8,046 bases of DNA from Thermoprotei archaeon (GTDB lineage: Archaea > Thermoproteota > Nitrososphaeria > Geothermarchaeales > JDFR-13), in assembly GCA_015661745.1 (NCBI GenBank), contig DQVL01000054.1, positions 1 through 8,046 of the forward strand. Direction: 5' to 3'. How positions within the stretch are numbered: position 1 is the stretch's first letter; every line of letters begins with the position of its first letter. The notes below the pieces were generated by a model. It searched no databases, was not told where the DNA came from, and was given only the letters and a program-made list of their open reading frames with translations. Made by a program: the position numbers and the translations under genes. This document shows, in pieces, positions 1-5,794 of the stretch.

Positions 1-53
1 ATATTATATATCTTTTAGGGTTTAACCAATTTCAAAGATGAAATAAAAAAATA

Positions 54-62
54 TTTATAAAT
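54..62 (+). promoter_or_regulatory. Archaeal TATA box upstream of the DUF4097-like gene
   Basis: TTTATAAAT preceded by a purine-rich stretch (AAATAAAAAAATA), which fits an archaeal BRE/TATA pair. Transcription would be expected to start about 26 bases past its centre, near 84, leaving a leader of about 60 nt that contains the ribosome site at 134-140. A second candidate, TATAAATAT at 108-116, would start the RNA near 138. That would cut into the ribosome site, so the first box is preferred. Seen as sequence only; activity is inferred. Confidence 0.5.
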
Positions 63-133
63 ATTCATAATCTACATCGACCAACCTATCAAGAGTGATT
101 TATAGAGTATAAATATGAATATCTATTATGGTT

Positions 134-140
134 AGGTGAT
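134..140 (+). promoter_or_regulatory. Ribosome binding site deciding a TTG start
   Basis: AGGTGAT lies 5 bases before the TTG at 146 and is complementary to the conserved CACCUCC-type 3' end of archaeal 16S rRNA. The only upstream in-frame ATG (128) is followed at 137-139 by an in-frame TGA, so the TTG is the first usable start in this frame. Spacing and complementarity both support it. Confidence 0.7.
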
Positions 141-145
141 TAACA

Positions 146-901
146 TTGTCAAATAGTAGATCATTCAGAGAGTTCATTGAGATACCAGAGAATATAGATA
201 AACTATCTATTAAAGCGGATTTAGCGGATCTAATCCTTGAGCCACATGATGAAGATACTTTAATCCTACATGGGTTTATATTAGGTGGAGACCCACCTAA
301 AATAGATAAGACCTGGGATGAGGAGAGCCTAGATATAATGATTACCAGGGCTAGGAGTGAGAGTAGATTATATTCAGTAAAGATGAAGGTAGTTATACCC
401 ATGAATATAATTAAACGATCTATAAATATATCGGTCGACATCGGAGATATTAGAGTTGATGGACTCCCCATAGACATTCTAAAAATCGATATATCAAATG
501 GAGACATACTCACTGGGGGTGTAAAAGCTAAGGAGGTTAAATTAACAAGCCAGACAGGAGACATTATATTAAGGGGTGGAAACTTTAAAAATGGCTACTT
601 CTCAACTGTAAATGGAGATATTAGACTTGAGATATTAATGGAGAAGGACTTCAATATACATGCCTCATGTAACCAAGGCCGGATAAGGATATCGCTACCG
701 ATAAATGTATCAGCAAATATAAAGAGTAAGACGTTAAAGGGTAGGGTATATATCACACCTAAATCTTATATAAAGAACTATGTAAAGGGAGAGTATGAAG
801 AAGTCGTTTTTGGAGGGGGGGATGCAGATATTAAATTAGAGGCTATATCTGGTGATATCAATATCAACCTCTTCGCAGAGCTACCGATGAAGCCCTCCTA
901 A
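146..901 (+). CDS. DUF4097-like beta-helix repeat protein, no signal peptide
   Basis: A 251-residue protein resembling the DUF4097 / 'putative adhesin' family (PF13349-like), whose members fold as right- or left-handed stacks of short beta strands; molecular function is unknown. Residues 1-90 are mixed and charged. From residue 91 onward there is a ladder of rungs each ending in Gly-Asp-Ile: GDI starts at 100, 119, 138 and 157, exactly 19 residues apart. Related GR-I/V rungs follow at 178 and 199, with a last GDI at 236. There is no signal peptide or membrane segment, so it is predicted to be cytoplasmic, which sits badly with the name 'adhesin'. The start is TTG, chosen because of the ribosome site at 134-140 and the in-frame stop just upstream. 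The last 38 bases overlap the opposing membrane-protein gene. The family call rests on the repeat pattern; a binding or scaffold role would be a guess. Confidence 0.75.
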   Translation: MSNSRSFREFIEIPENIDKLSIKADLADLILEPHDEDTLILHGFILGGDPPKIDKTWDEESLDIMITRARSESRLYSVKMKVVIPMNIIKRSINISVDIGDIRVDGLPIDILKIDISNGDILTGGVKAKEVKLTSQTGDIILRGGNFKNGYFSTVNGDIRLEILMEKDFNIHASCNQGRIRISLPINVSANIKSKTLKGRVYITPKSYIKNYVKGEYEEVVFGGGDADIKLEAISGDININLFAELPMKPS

Positions 902-1901
902 ATATTCTCATATTTAATATTAAAGCCGAGATAAGGAGTGGAGCGATATAACTTGATAATCTATATAGAATGGCTATTATAACAGATGTAGATTCACCTA
1001 CTGGATAAAGAGATGAAATTATAACACCCTCTGTAATACCCAACCCACCAACTGTGATAGGTAAGCTGGAGATGGTGTTAGCTATATAGACTATTAAGAG
1101 AGATAGAATGTAGTTGGGGTTTGGGATGAACCCTATCGATAAAATATATAGTACCATACCTGATATGAGGCCTATGAGGATCGAGATGGACATTATGACT
1201 GGAAACACCTTATAATCTAAAATAACTTTATGGAAATGCTCCTTAAATAGATGGATATCCTTAATAACAAGTTTATCAGAGAAGGATTTGAATCCGAAAC
1301 GGATAAATAATCTAGAGATAAGCCGATAAACTATTGGAAAGCCAAGTATAAATAATACATTTGCAATTACGATTAAGATACTTATGAATAGACTTATCAA
1401 GAGATATATATTTATATATCCATCCAAAAAGGTGAGTAAAGAACCAAATATAATTAATATAAATGCAGTTAAAACCTCCATAAAGACCTCGGAATATGAA
1501 ATTGATATTGCTATACCCCTATCAACATCCATCTTCTCAAGATAATAAATTCTATATACCTCATCACCTATATATGAAACCCCTATGAGAGAGAAAAATT
1601 CACTCCCAAATCTAAGTGTAATAGCATCGGAAATAGACGGTCTATATCCAGAATATCGAAGTATCATATAGAAACGGATTCCCTTCAATAGAAATAGTGT
1701 TATAGATAGGGAGGTAGCTAAAATAAGGATATCGATATACCCATATATCCTAGTCAAGTCGATCGTGAATAAAATGGATAATATAATTATAACGATAAAT
1801 GTGACTGCTAAAACCAGTATTAAACGCTTTAAACTCTCTGATGTAGCACTCATCAAATGATATATATTCAAGGGATTAGATTCAAAATAATTCATATACA
1901 T
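864..1901 (-). CDS. Flippase-like integral membrane protein (LPG synthase TM / UPF0104 family)
   Basis: A 345-residue polytopic membrane protein. Hydrophobic segments lie near residues 25-47, 54-74, 132-157, 162-190, 233-257, 262-281 and 303-328, with possible re-entrant stretches near 95-110 and 286-300. It matches the lysylphosphatidylglycerol-synthase transmembrane / flippase-like family (PF03706). The signs are the GDEVYR stretch at 112-117, which sits where the family has its 'GE..R' motif; the hallmark P-x3-GGLGxxE at 281-291 (PITVGGLGITE); and an R-L-x-S-Y-x2-P motif near 314-321. In archaea this domain also occurs as the membrane half of AglD-type proteins and next to glycosyltransferases. 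A role in handling lipid-linked intermediates is therefore plausible, but the substrate cannot be read here. No aminoacyl-transferase or glycosyltransferase domain is attached. The ATG at 1901 follows an in-frame TAG directly; Met3 and Met17 (1853) are alternative starts. No ribosome site is close, which suggests a short-leader or leaderless message. The 3' end overlaps the convergent DUF4097-like gene. Confidence 0.85.
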   Translation of the reverse strand: MYMNYFESNPLNIYHLMSATSESLKRLILVLAVTFIVIIILSILFTIDLTRIYGYIDILILATSLSITLFLLKGIRFYMILRYSGYRPSISDAITLRFGSEFFSLIGVSYIGDEVYRIYYLEKMDVDRGIAISISYSEVFMEVLTAFILIIFGSLLTFLDGYINIYLLISLFISILIVIANVLFILGFPIVYRLISRLFIRFGFKSFSDKLVIKDIHLFKEHFHKVILDYKVFPVIMSISILIGLISGMVLYILSIGFIPNPNYILSLLIVYIANTISSLPITVGGLGITEGVIISSLYPVGESTSVIIAILYRLSSYIAPLLISALILNMRIFRRASSVALRRG

Positions 1902-1911
1902 CTAACATTCT

Positions 1912-1920
1912 CTTTTTAAG
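1912..1920 (+). promoter_or_regulatory. Possible TATA box for the DUF151-like gene
   Basis: CTTTTTAAG resembles the T-rich TATA boxes of Thermoproteota. Its centre near 1916 predicts a start of transcription near 1942, just ahead of the ribosome site at 1944. The box lies between the opposite gene's start codon and that gene's own TATA candidate, so the two promoters would overlap physically. Confidence 0.4.
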
Positions 1921-1933
1921 CACCTTCAAACCC

Positions 1934-1943
1934 ATATTATATA
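1934..1943 (-). promoter_or_regulatory. Possible TATA box for the flippase-like gene
   Basis: On the minus strand this reads TATATAATAT. Its centre is about 37 bases before the ATG at 1901, placing the predicted transcription start near 1912 and leaving a leader of only about 10 nt. That fits the absence of a ribosome site in front of this gene. The site lies within the 55-bp head-to-head spacer and directly abuts the ribosome site of the opposite gene. Confidence 0.4.
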
Positions 1944-1950
1944 GGAGGGG
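1944..1950 (+). promoter_or_regulatory. Strong ribosome binding site for the GTG start at 1957
   Basis: GGAGGGG, followed by a 6-base spacer (TAATCA) and GTG at 1957. This is a clear Shine-Dalgarno match and fixes the start of the DUF151-like gene. Confidence 0.75.
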
Positions 1951-1956
1951 TAATCA

Positions 1957-2532
1957 GTGAAAAAGAAGTATAGAGTATCGAACTTTACACTCCAATTCAT
2001 CCTATCAACTACGAGAGGAACCCTTGAAAATATAATATTGACCCTTGAGGTAGATGGTGATGAGAAGAGGATGTTAAAGATGTATAATATACCTCTTGAG
2101 ATTGCATGGGAACTCGAGAAATATTCTGATAATGGAGGGGGATTACCCACTGTACACACAGACTTCCGCTTCAGTATATTCGATATTTTAATGGAGCTTC
2201 CAGATATAGAGGGGATACTAAGAAATAGTATTGAAGAGATAGTTATAGATAGGCTACACCCCGAATCAAACGTCTTCTCAGCAGAGGTGAAGCTAAAGAA
2301 CAACTATAGTGGCTTATCAAAGAAGGTTAGGATGGTTCCAAGCCATGCAGTACTTCTCTCCATAATGGGGAATATACCACTATATATATCTGAGGACCTC
2401 CTAGAATATACGGAGGTTAATACGTCACATGGGGAGGGAGAGGGTGGAGAAAAGTTCTTCCCAGATGAAGACGATGAATATCTAAGCTTTAGCGATGATG
2501 ATGATTGGGATGAAGGGGATGAGGAGATCTAA
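1957..2532 (+). CDS. Divergent bifunctional nuclease (DUF151) domain protein with acidic tail
   Basis: A 191-residue soluble protein. Residues about 20-155 fit the bifunctional nuclease / DUF151 fold (PF02577): an internal 'F-x-I-F-D-I-L-M-E-L' helix at 72-81, the strand-helix 'I-E-E-I-V-I-D-R-L ... F-S-A-E-V-K-L' at 92-113, and the C-terminal core 'V-P-S-H-A ... I-P-L-Y-I-S-E-D-L-L' at 127-149. In typical members the core reads D-A-R-P-S-D-A. Here the Asp, Arg and second Asp are replaced (R125, V127, H130), and only Pro128, Ser129 and Ala131 remain, so nuclease activity should not be assumed. Residues 159-191 are an extension of roughly half Asp/Glu (17 of 33) with almost no basic residues, probably disordered; acidic tails of this sort often bind basic partners or mimic nucleic acid. 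The GTG start is set by GGAGGGG at 1944-1950. The stop codon overlaps that of the opposing phosphatase gene. Confidence 0.7.
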   Translation: MKKKYRVSNFTLQFILSTTRGTLENIILTLEVDGDEKRMLKMYNIPLEIAWELEKYSDNGGGLPTVHTDFRFSIFDILMELPDIEGILRNSIEEIVIDRLHPESNVFSAEVKLKNNYSGLSKKVRMVPSHAVLLSIMGNIPLYISEDLLEYTEVNTSHGEGEGGEKFFPDEDDEYLSFSDDDDWDEGDEEI

Positions 2533-3344
2533 AGATTTAGTATATCTAATGTCTTCTCAAGTAGATATGGTGTCGCAGCTGAAATAATTTTTAATCCACC
2601 AACCTTATCAATATATACTCTATCATCTATACCCTGTTTAATCCAGACCTTACCACCAGCCTCCCTAACAATTAATTGACTGGCACCTACATCATAAACC
2701 CTTAAAGAGCCTCTAACATCTATATGGAGGTCGAGAACACCTTCAGCTACTAGACAATCCTCTAAGGCGGCTGAGCCGAAATGCCTGGGATAGTTTGTAT
2801 ATCTAAGTATCTCCAGACTCTTAGATACACCGGGAATCTCATGGGTTATAGCTATGGAGATGAATGCATCTATAGTCTTCAATGTAGGTCTAACCCTGAG
2901 AGCCACACCATCTTTATAGGCACCTACACCACTATATCCAAAGTATGACTCCCCAGTAAATATATTCCTGACATATCCTGCATATACATTGTCTAGATAT
3001 GGCCCATCGGCAATTGCAAGTGATATAGCGCTAAATCTAATACCCCTAGAGATATTGCTTGTCCCATCAACGGGATCAACAATAAGTATAGCATCTAAAT
3101 CTGGGTTATAATCCCTAAACCACTCCTCAGAATAGACTCTAGGTCTAAACCCCTCCCTCTCAAGGAAATCCTTCAATGCAGAGGCTGATGCATAGTCAAT
3201 TTGCCTACCAAACTCCTTCGGGGTTATATCACCCTTAAATACTCTTGATCTCTCCCTCTCAAACACATCCATAATATTGATATACATCTCTTCAGCAGCA
3301 TCTACGAATAGCGACTCAATAAAATCCTTCTCAAACCTCTCCAT
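2529..3344 (-). CDS. Inositol monophosphatase family phosphatase (SuhB/FBPase-type)
   Basis: A 271-residue protein of the Mg2+-dependent, lithium-sensitive phosphatase superfamily (IMPase / archaeal fructose-1,6-bisphosphatase), and a normal length for it. Motif one is complete: Glu73-Glu74 (in SEE), then DPVDGTSN at 90-97 with metal ligands Asp90 and Asp93. Asp50 in the helix before it matches the usual 'D..A' position. Motif two, usually W-D-x-x-A-G, is present as Y-D-V-G-A-S at 217-222, with Asp218 as the third-metal ligand. These support an active enzyme hydrolysing a sugar or inositol phosphate. The substrate cannot be told from sequence, because archaeal members often act on inositol-1-phosphate, fructose-1,6-bisphosphate or both. 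It is the second gene of an operon with the aminotransferase, with a gap of 6 bases and a ribosome site inside the end of that gene. No transmembrane segment or signal peptide is present. Its TAG stop overlaps the TAA of the convergent DUF151-like gene. Confidence 0.9.
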   Translation of the reverse strand: MERFEKDFIESLFVDAAEEMYINIMDVFERERSRVFKGDITPKEFGRQIDYASASALKDFLEREGFRPRVYSEEWFRDYNPDLDAILIVDPVDGTSNISRGIRFSAISLAIADGPYLDNVYAGYVRNIFTGESYFGYSGVGAYKDGVALRVRPTLKTIDAFISIAITHEIPGVSKSLEILRYTNYPRHFGSAALEDCLVAEGVLDLHIDVRGSLRVYDVGASQLIVREAGGKVWIKQGIDDRVYIDKVGGLKIISAATPYLLEKTLDILNL

Positions 3345-3350
3345 AAGAAA

Positions 3351-4682
3351 CTATCCCCTCACAGCATCATCAGCTATTTTAAGGCTTTCATCAAAGGCAT
3401 CGATAAAACGATCTATATCTTCAACCCCAACTATAAGTGGAGGGGCAACTACAAAGTGTGAGATCCAACTCATCAACATAAATCCTTTATCAAGCATATC
3501 TTTAGCTATCCTATCAGTCATGAGGGTCTCTCCAGATAGTTTATCCTCCCTAGTATTGAAGGGGGTCTTAGACCCTCTATCCTTTACAATCTCCACAGCC
3601 CAGAATAACCCTAGACCCCTTACATCACCCACCGATTTATGCCGCTCCATCAACTCCTTAAGCCTCCTACCTAGATACTCCCCCAATTCTCTACTCCTCC
3701 TAATAAGATCCAAACGTTTATACTCTTCAATAGTGGCTTTCATGGCAGCCATAGATATTGGATGGTAGGCGAAGGTATGTCCAATAGGCATAAAATTATC
3801 TATGAAGTAATCCGCTATCTCCTTGGATATAGCTGTAATCCCTATTGGTACATAACTACTTGTCGCTCCCTTAGCAGTAGTCAATATATCTGGCTCGACA
3901 TCCCAATGCATATACCCAAACCAATAGCCAGTCCTCCCCCATCCAGACATAACCTCATCAAAGGCTAGGAGAAGGTTATATTGATCAGCTATCTCCCTCA
4001 ATCTTTCATAATAGCCTTCTGGAGGGACTATAACACCATTGGTGCCTGTTATAGGCTCCATAAAGATGGCTGCAACATTCCCCTCCCTCTTAACCATATA
4101 CTCTATATAATCAGCACATGCAAGTCCACATGATGGATACTCAAGTTTAAATGGGCATCGATAACAGAAGGGATCCGGGGCAAATATAGTACCCCTAACA
4201 TTTGTATGGAGCTCCAACGGATATCTACGGGGATCCCCTGTTAAAGAGATAGCCCCTGCAGAGGCTCCATGGTAAGACTCATATCTAGCTATAACTTTAT
4301 AGCGGGGCGACTTATAAACCCTAATATATTTAAGGGCATCCTCATTAGCCTCAGCACCACTCGTCGAGACCATATACTTTTTAAGTCTACTGGGCATTAC
4401 AGACTCTAAAGCCTTCAATGCCGATGCCCGAATCTCCAACGCATATGAAGGGCCTAAATAGGCTAGTGTATCAAGCTGCTCCTTAATAGCCTCAATAACA
4501 TTCTTATTTCCATATCCAAGGTTTACATTGACTAACTGGCTACTAAAGTCTAGATATCTCTTACCATCTCTACCGATTAGATATGCGCCTTCCCCACCCA
4601 CAATCTCCAATGGATACTTCCAAACCCTTTGAAACCTCCATGTACCCATACCAAGCCTCACATATTCATAGGGCACATCCAT
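3351..4682 (-). CDS. Class III PLP-dependent aminotransferase (omega-amino acid / taurine-pyruvate-like)
   Basis: A fold-type I, class III aminotransferase of about 443-446 residues, the usual family length. Numbering here is from a GTG at 4691. Seen are the PLP phosphate loop TSGAEANE at 110-117, S-Y-H-G at 139-142, M-E-P at 211-213, the pyridine-binding Asp245 in F-D-E-V-M-S-G-W-G-R-T-G, the Schiff-base Lys274 in T-T-A-K-G, and Thr306 in G-H-T-F-A-Y-H-P. The family moves an amino group from omega-amino acids, taurine, beta-alanine, GABA or similar donors to pyruvate, glyoxylate or 2-oxoglutarate; the exact donor is not readable. Four cysteines at 176, 179, 188 and 192 (C-x2-C-x8-C-x3-C) form a loop that may bind metal. 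The start is uncertain. I chose ATG at 4682 because GGTG at 4692-4689 sits 6 bases ahead; the GTG at 4691 would add three residues and has no ribosome site. It is the first gene of the operon with the phosphatase and divergent from the transporter. Confidence 0.9.
   Translation of the reverse strand: MDVPYEYVRLGMGTWRFQRVWKYPLEIVGGEGAYLIGRDGKRYLDFSSQLVNVNLGYGNKNVIEAIKEQLDTLAYLGPSYALEIRASALKALESVMPSRLKKYMVSTSGAEANEDALKYIRVYKSPRYKVIARYESYHGASAGAISLTGDPRRYPLELHTNVRGTIFAPDPFCYRCPFKLEYPSCGLACADYIEYMVKREGNVAAIFMEPITGTNGVIVPPEGYYERLREIADQYNLLLAFDEVMSGWGRTGYWFGYMHWDVEPDILTTAKGATSSYVPIGITAISKEIADYFIDNFMPIGHTFAYHPISMAAMKATIEEYKRLDLIRRSRELGEYLGRRLKELMERHKSVGDVRGLGLFWAVEIVKDRGSKTPFNTREDKLSGETLMTDRIAKDMLDKGFMLMSWISHFVVAPPLIVGVEDIDRFIDAFDESLKIADDAVRG
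3353..3360 (-). promoter_or_regulatory. Ribosome binding site of the phosphatase gene, inside the aminotransferase 3' end
   Basis: On the minus strand this reads GAGGGGAT. It overlaps the last codons and the stop of the aminotransferase and sits 8 bases before the ATG at 3344. Termination of the first gene next to this site suggests coupled translation. Confidence 0.65.
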
Positions 4683-4691
4683 GTTAAACAC

Positions 4692-4837
4692 CAGATAATG
4701 ATATAGATTGTTGAATGGCCAACATAAATATGTATAAATAAATGGATTTACATAGATGGAGATTTAGAGGATAACCTTCTAAAGTGATTAATCATCTCCT
4801 CATTATGTATAAATAGAATTTATATTCCCAATATTGA
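4692..4837. promoter_or_regulatory. Divergent promoter region between aminotransferase operon and ABC transporter operon
   Basis: A non-coding spacer with promoters facing both ways. The 11-mer ATGTATAAATA occurs twice, at 4730-4740 and 4805-4815. The right copy (TATAAATA at 4808-4815) is well placed for the transporter, with a predicted RNA start near 4838. The left copy read on the minus strand (TTTATACA, 4738-4731) predicts an RNA start near 4708, leaving a leader of 17-26 nt for the aminotransferase. Between them lie inverted repeats at 4758-4799 and the palindrome TGATTAATCA at 4785-4794, placed just upstream of the right TATA box, where an archaeal regulator could act. Promoter roles are inferred from position. 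Confidence 0.55.
4758..4799. repeat. Nested imperfect inverted repeats upstream of the ABC transporter
   Basis: Outer arms are GGAGAT (4758-4763) and ATCTCC (4794-4799). Inner arms are TTAGAGG (4764-4770) and CCTTCTAA (4775-4782), separated by ATAA with one unpaired T. An 11-base stretch (4783-4793) between the inner and outer right arms is unpaired and overlaps the perfect 10-bp palindrome TGATTAATCA (4785-4794). It could be an operator set, or, if RNA starts at the left TATA element, a hairpin in a long leader. Confidence 0.4.
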
Positions 4838-4852
4838 GTGGAGAACCTGGAA

Positions 4853-5794
4853 ATGACATTAGCTAGATATGTAGTTAGGAGGCTTCTCCAGGCTATACCC
4901 ACCCTATTCATACTCCTAATCTTTATGTTTATCCTTGTCAGGGTACTCCCTGGGGATCCTGCACGGCTTATAGCCGGTTTAGAAGCTACCGAGGAGGATG
5001 TGGAGAGGATTAGGGTATTACTTGGATTGGATCGTCCAATCCATGAACAATTCATCAATTACATGTTAGATATACTACGTGGGGATCTAGGGACATCGAT
5101 TAAATTTGAGACACCGGTTATTCAGGAGATACTTATCAGGTTTCCAAGGACCCTTGAACTAGCAATAGTAGCTGAGTTAATTTCAATAGCCATTGCCATC
5201 CCACTAGGAATAATATCAGCCTTGAGACCCTTTACAAAGACCGGTGCATTAGCAACTATAGGATCATTATTAGGGTCATCCATGCCTATATACTGGCTAG
5301 GCCTCATCCTTATATATGTATTCTCGGTAAATATGAGGTTACTGCCTTCATTTGGATATGGGACACCGGCACATATAGTCTTACCAGCATTTACATTGGC
5401 AACACTTCTAATGGGTAACTTAGTTAGGATAACTAGAGCCTCGGTATTAGATGCTTTAGAGAGTAATTATATAGTTACAGCAAAGGCAAAGGGACTCTCA
5501 GAGAGGCTTATAATATATAGACATGCATTGAAGAATGCATTGATACCAATAATAACAATATCTGGACTACAGCTTGGGGCACTCCTTGGAGGAGCCATAT
5601 TAACAGAGTCGGTATTTGCATGGCCCGGGATTGGCCTCCTCCTACTCGACTCGATATATAGTAGGGACTATCCACTTATACAGGGGATAATAATATTCTA
5701 TGCAGTTATCCTGATCCTCATCAACCTCATAGTTGATATTGCATATGCATTTGTAGATCCAAGGGTGAGGATATCACTATGGAGGCCAGAGTAA
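4853..5794 (+). CDS. dppB: DppB/OppB-type peptide ABC transporter permease
   Basis: First permease of a peptide/nickel-type ABC importer (binding-protein-dependent transport inner membrane component). Residue numbers count from an upstream GTG at 4838. The protein begins R-Y-V-V-R-R-L-L-Q-A-I-P, the typical DppB amino end. It has membrane segments near 18-36, 104-127, 137-162, 180-200, 237-258 and 285-305, with the extracytoplasmic G-D-P and L-D-x-P-I-x-x-Q-F stretches at 39-72. The cytoplasmic coupling (EAA) loop at 211-235 (Y-I-V-T-A-K-A-K-G-L) contacts the ATPase subunits. The start ATG at 4853 is preferred because it gives the family-typical N-terminus and has GGAG at 4840-4843 nine bases before. 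The GTG at 4838 would add five residues and coincides with the predicted RNA start, so a leaderless alternative is possible. It overlaps the next gene by 16 bp. The symbol is by family, as the substrate (oligopeptide, dipeptide or oligosaccharide) is unproven. Confidence 0.9.
   Translation: MTLARYVVRRLLQAIPTLFILLIFMFILVRVLPGDPARLIAGLEATEEDVERIRVLLGLDRPIHEQFINYMLDILRGDLGTSIKFETPVIQEILIRFPRTLELAIVAELISIAIAIPLGIISALRPFTKTGALATIGSLLGSSMPIYWLGLILIYVFSVNMRLLPSFGYGTPAHIVLPAFTLATLLMGNLVRITRASVLDALESNYIVTAKAKGLSERLIIYRHALKNALIPIITISGLQLGALLGGAILTESVFAWPGIGLLLLDSIYSRDYPLIQGIIIFYAVILILINLIVDIAYAFVDPRVRISLWRPE

Noticed and set aside
1..41. Short open frame from the left edge to a TGA at 39-41
   Set aside because: Only 12 codons are visible, so it could be the tail of an upstream gene but cannot be called.
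100..564. Minus-strand open frame of about 154 codons opposite the DUF4097-like gene
   Set aside because: It is an antisense shadow: the opposite strand has a regular repeat protein with a ribosome site. The reverse frame is low-complexity Ser/Ile-rich with no family features.
3277..3768. Plus-strand open frame of about 163 codons across the phosphatase-aminotransferase junction
   Set aside because: It spans two genes with intact catalytic motifs on the other strand and reads as Ser/Leu-rich sequence typical of a complementary-strand shadow.
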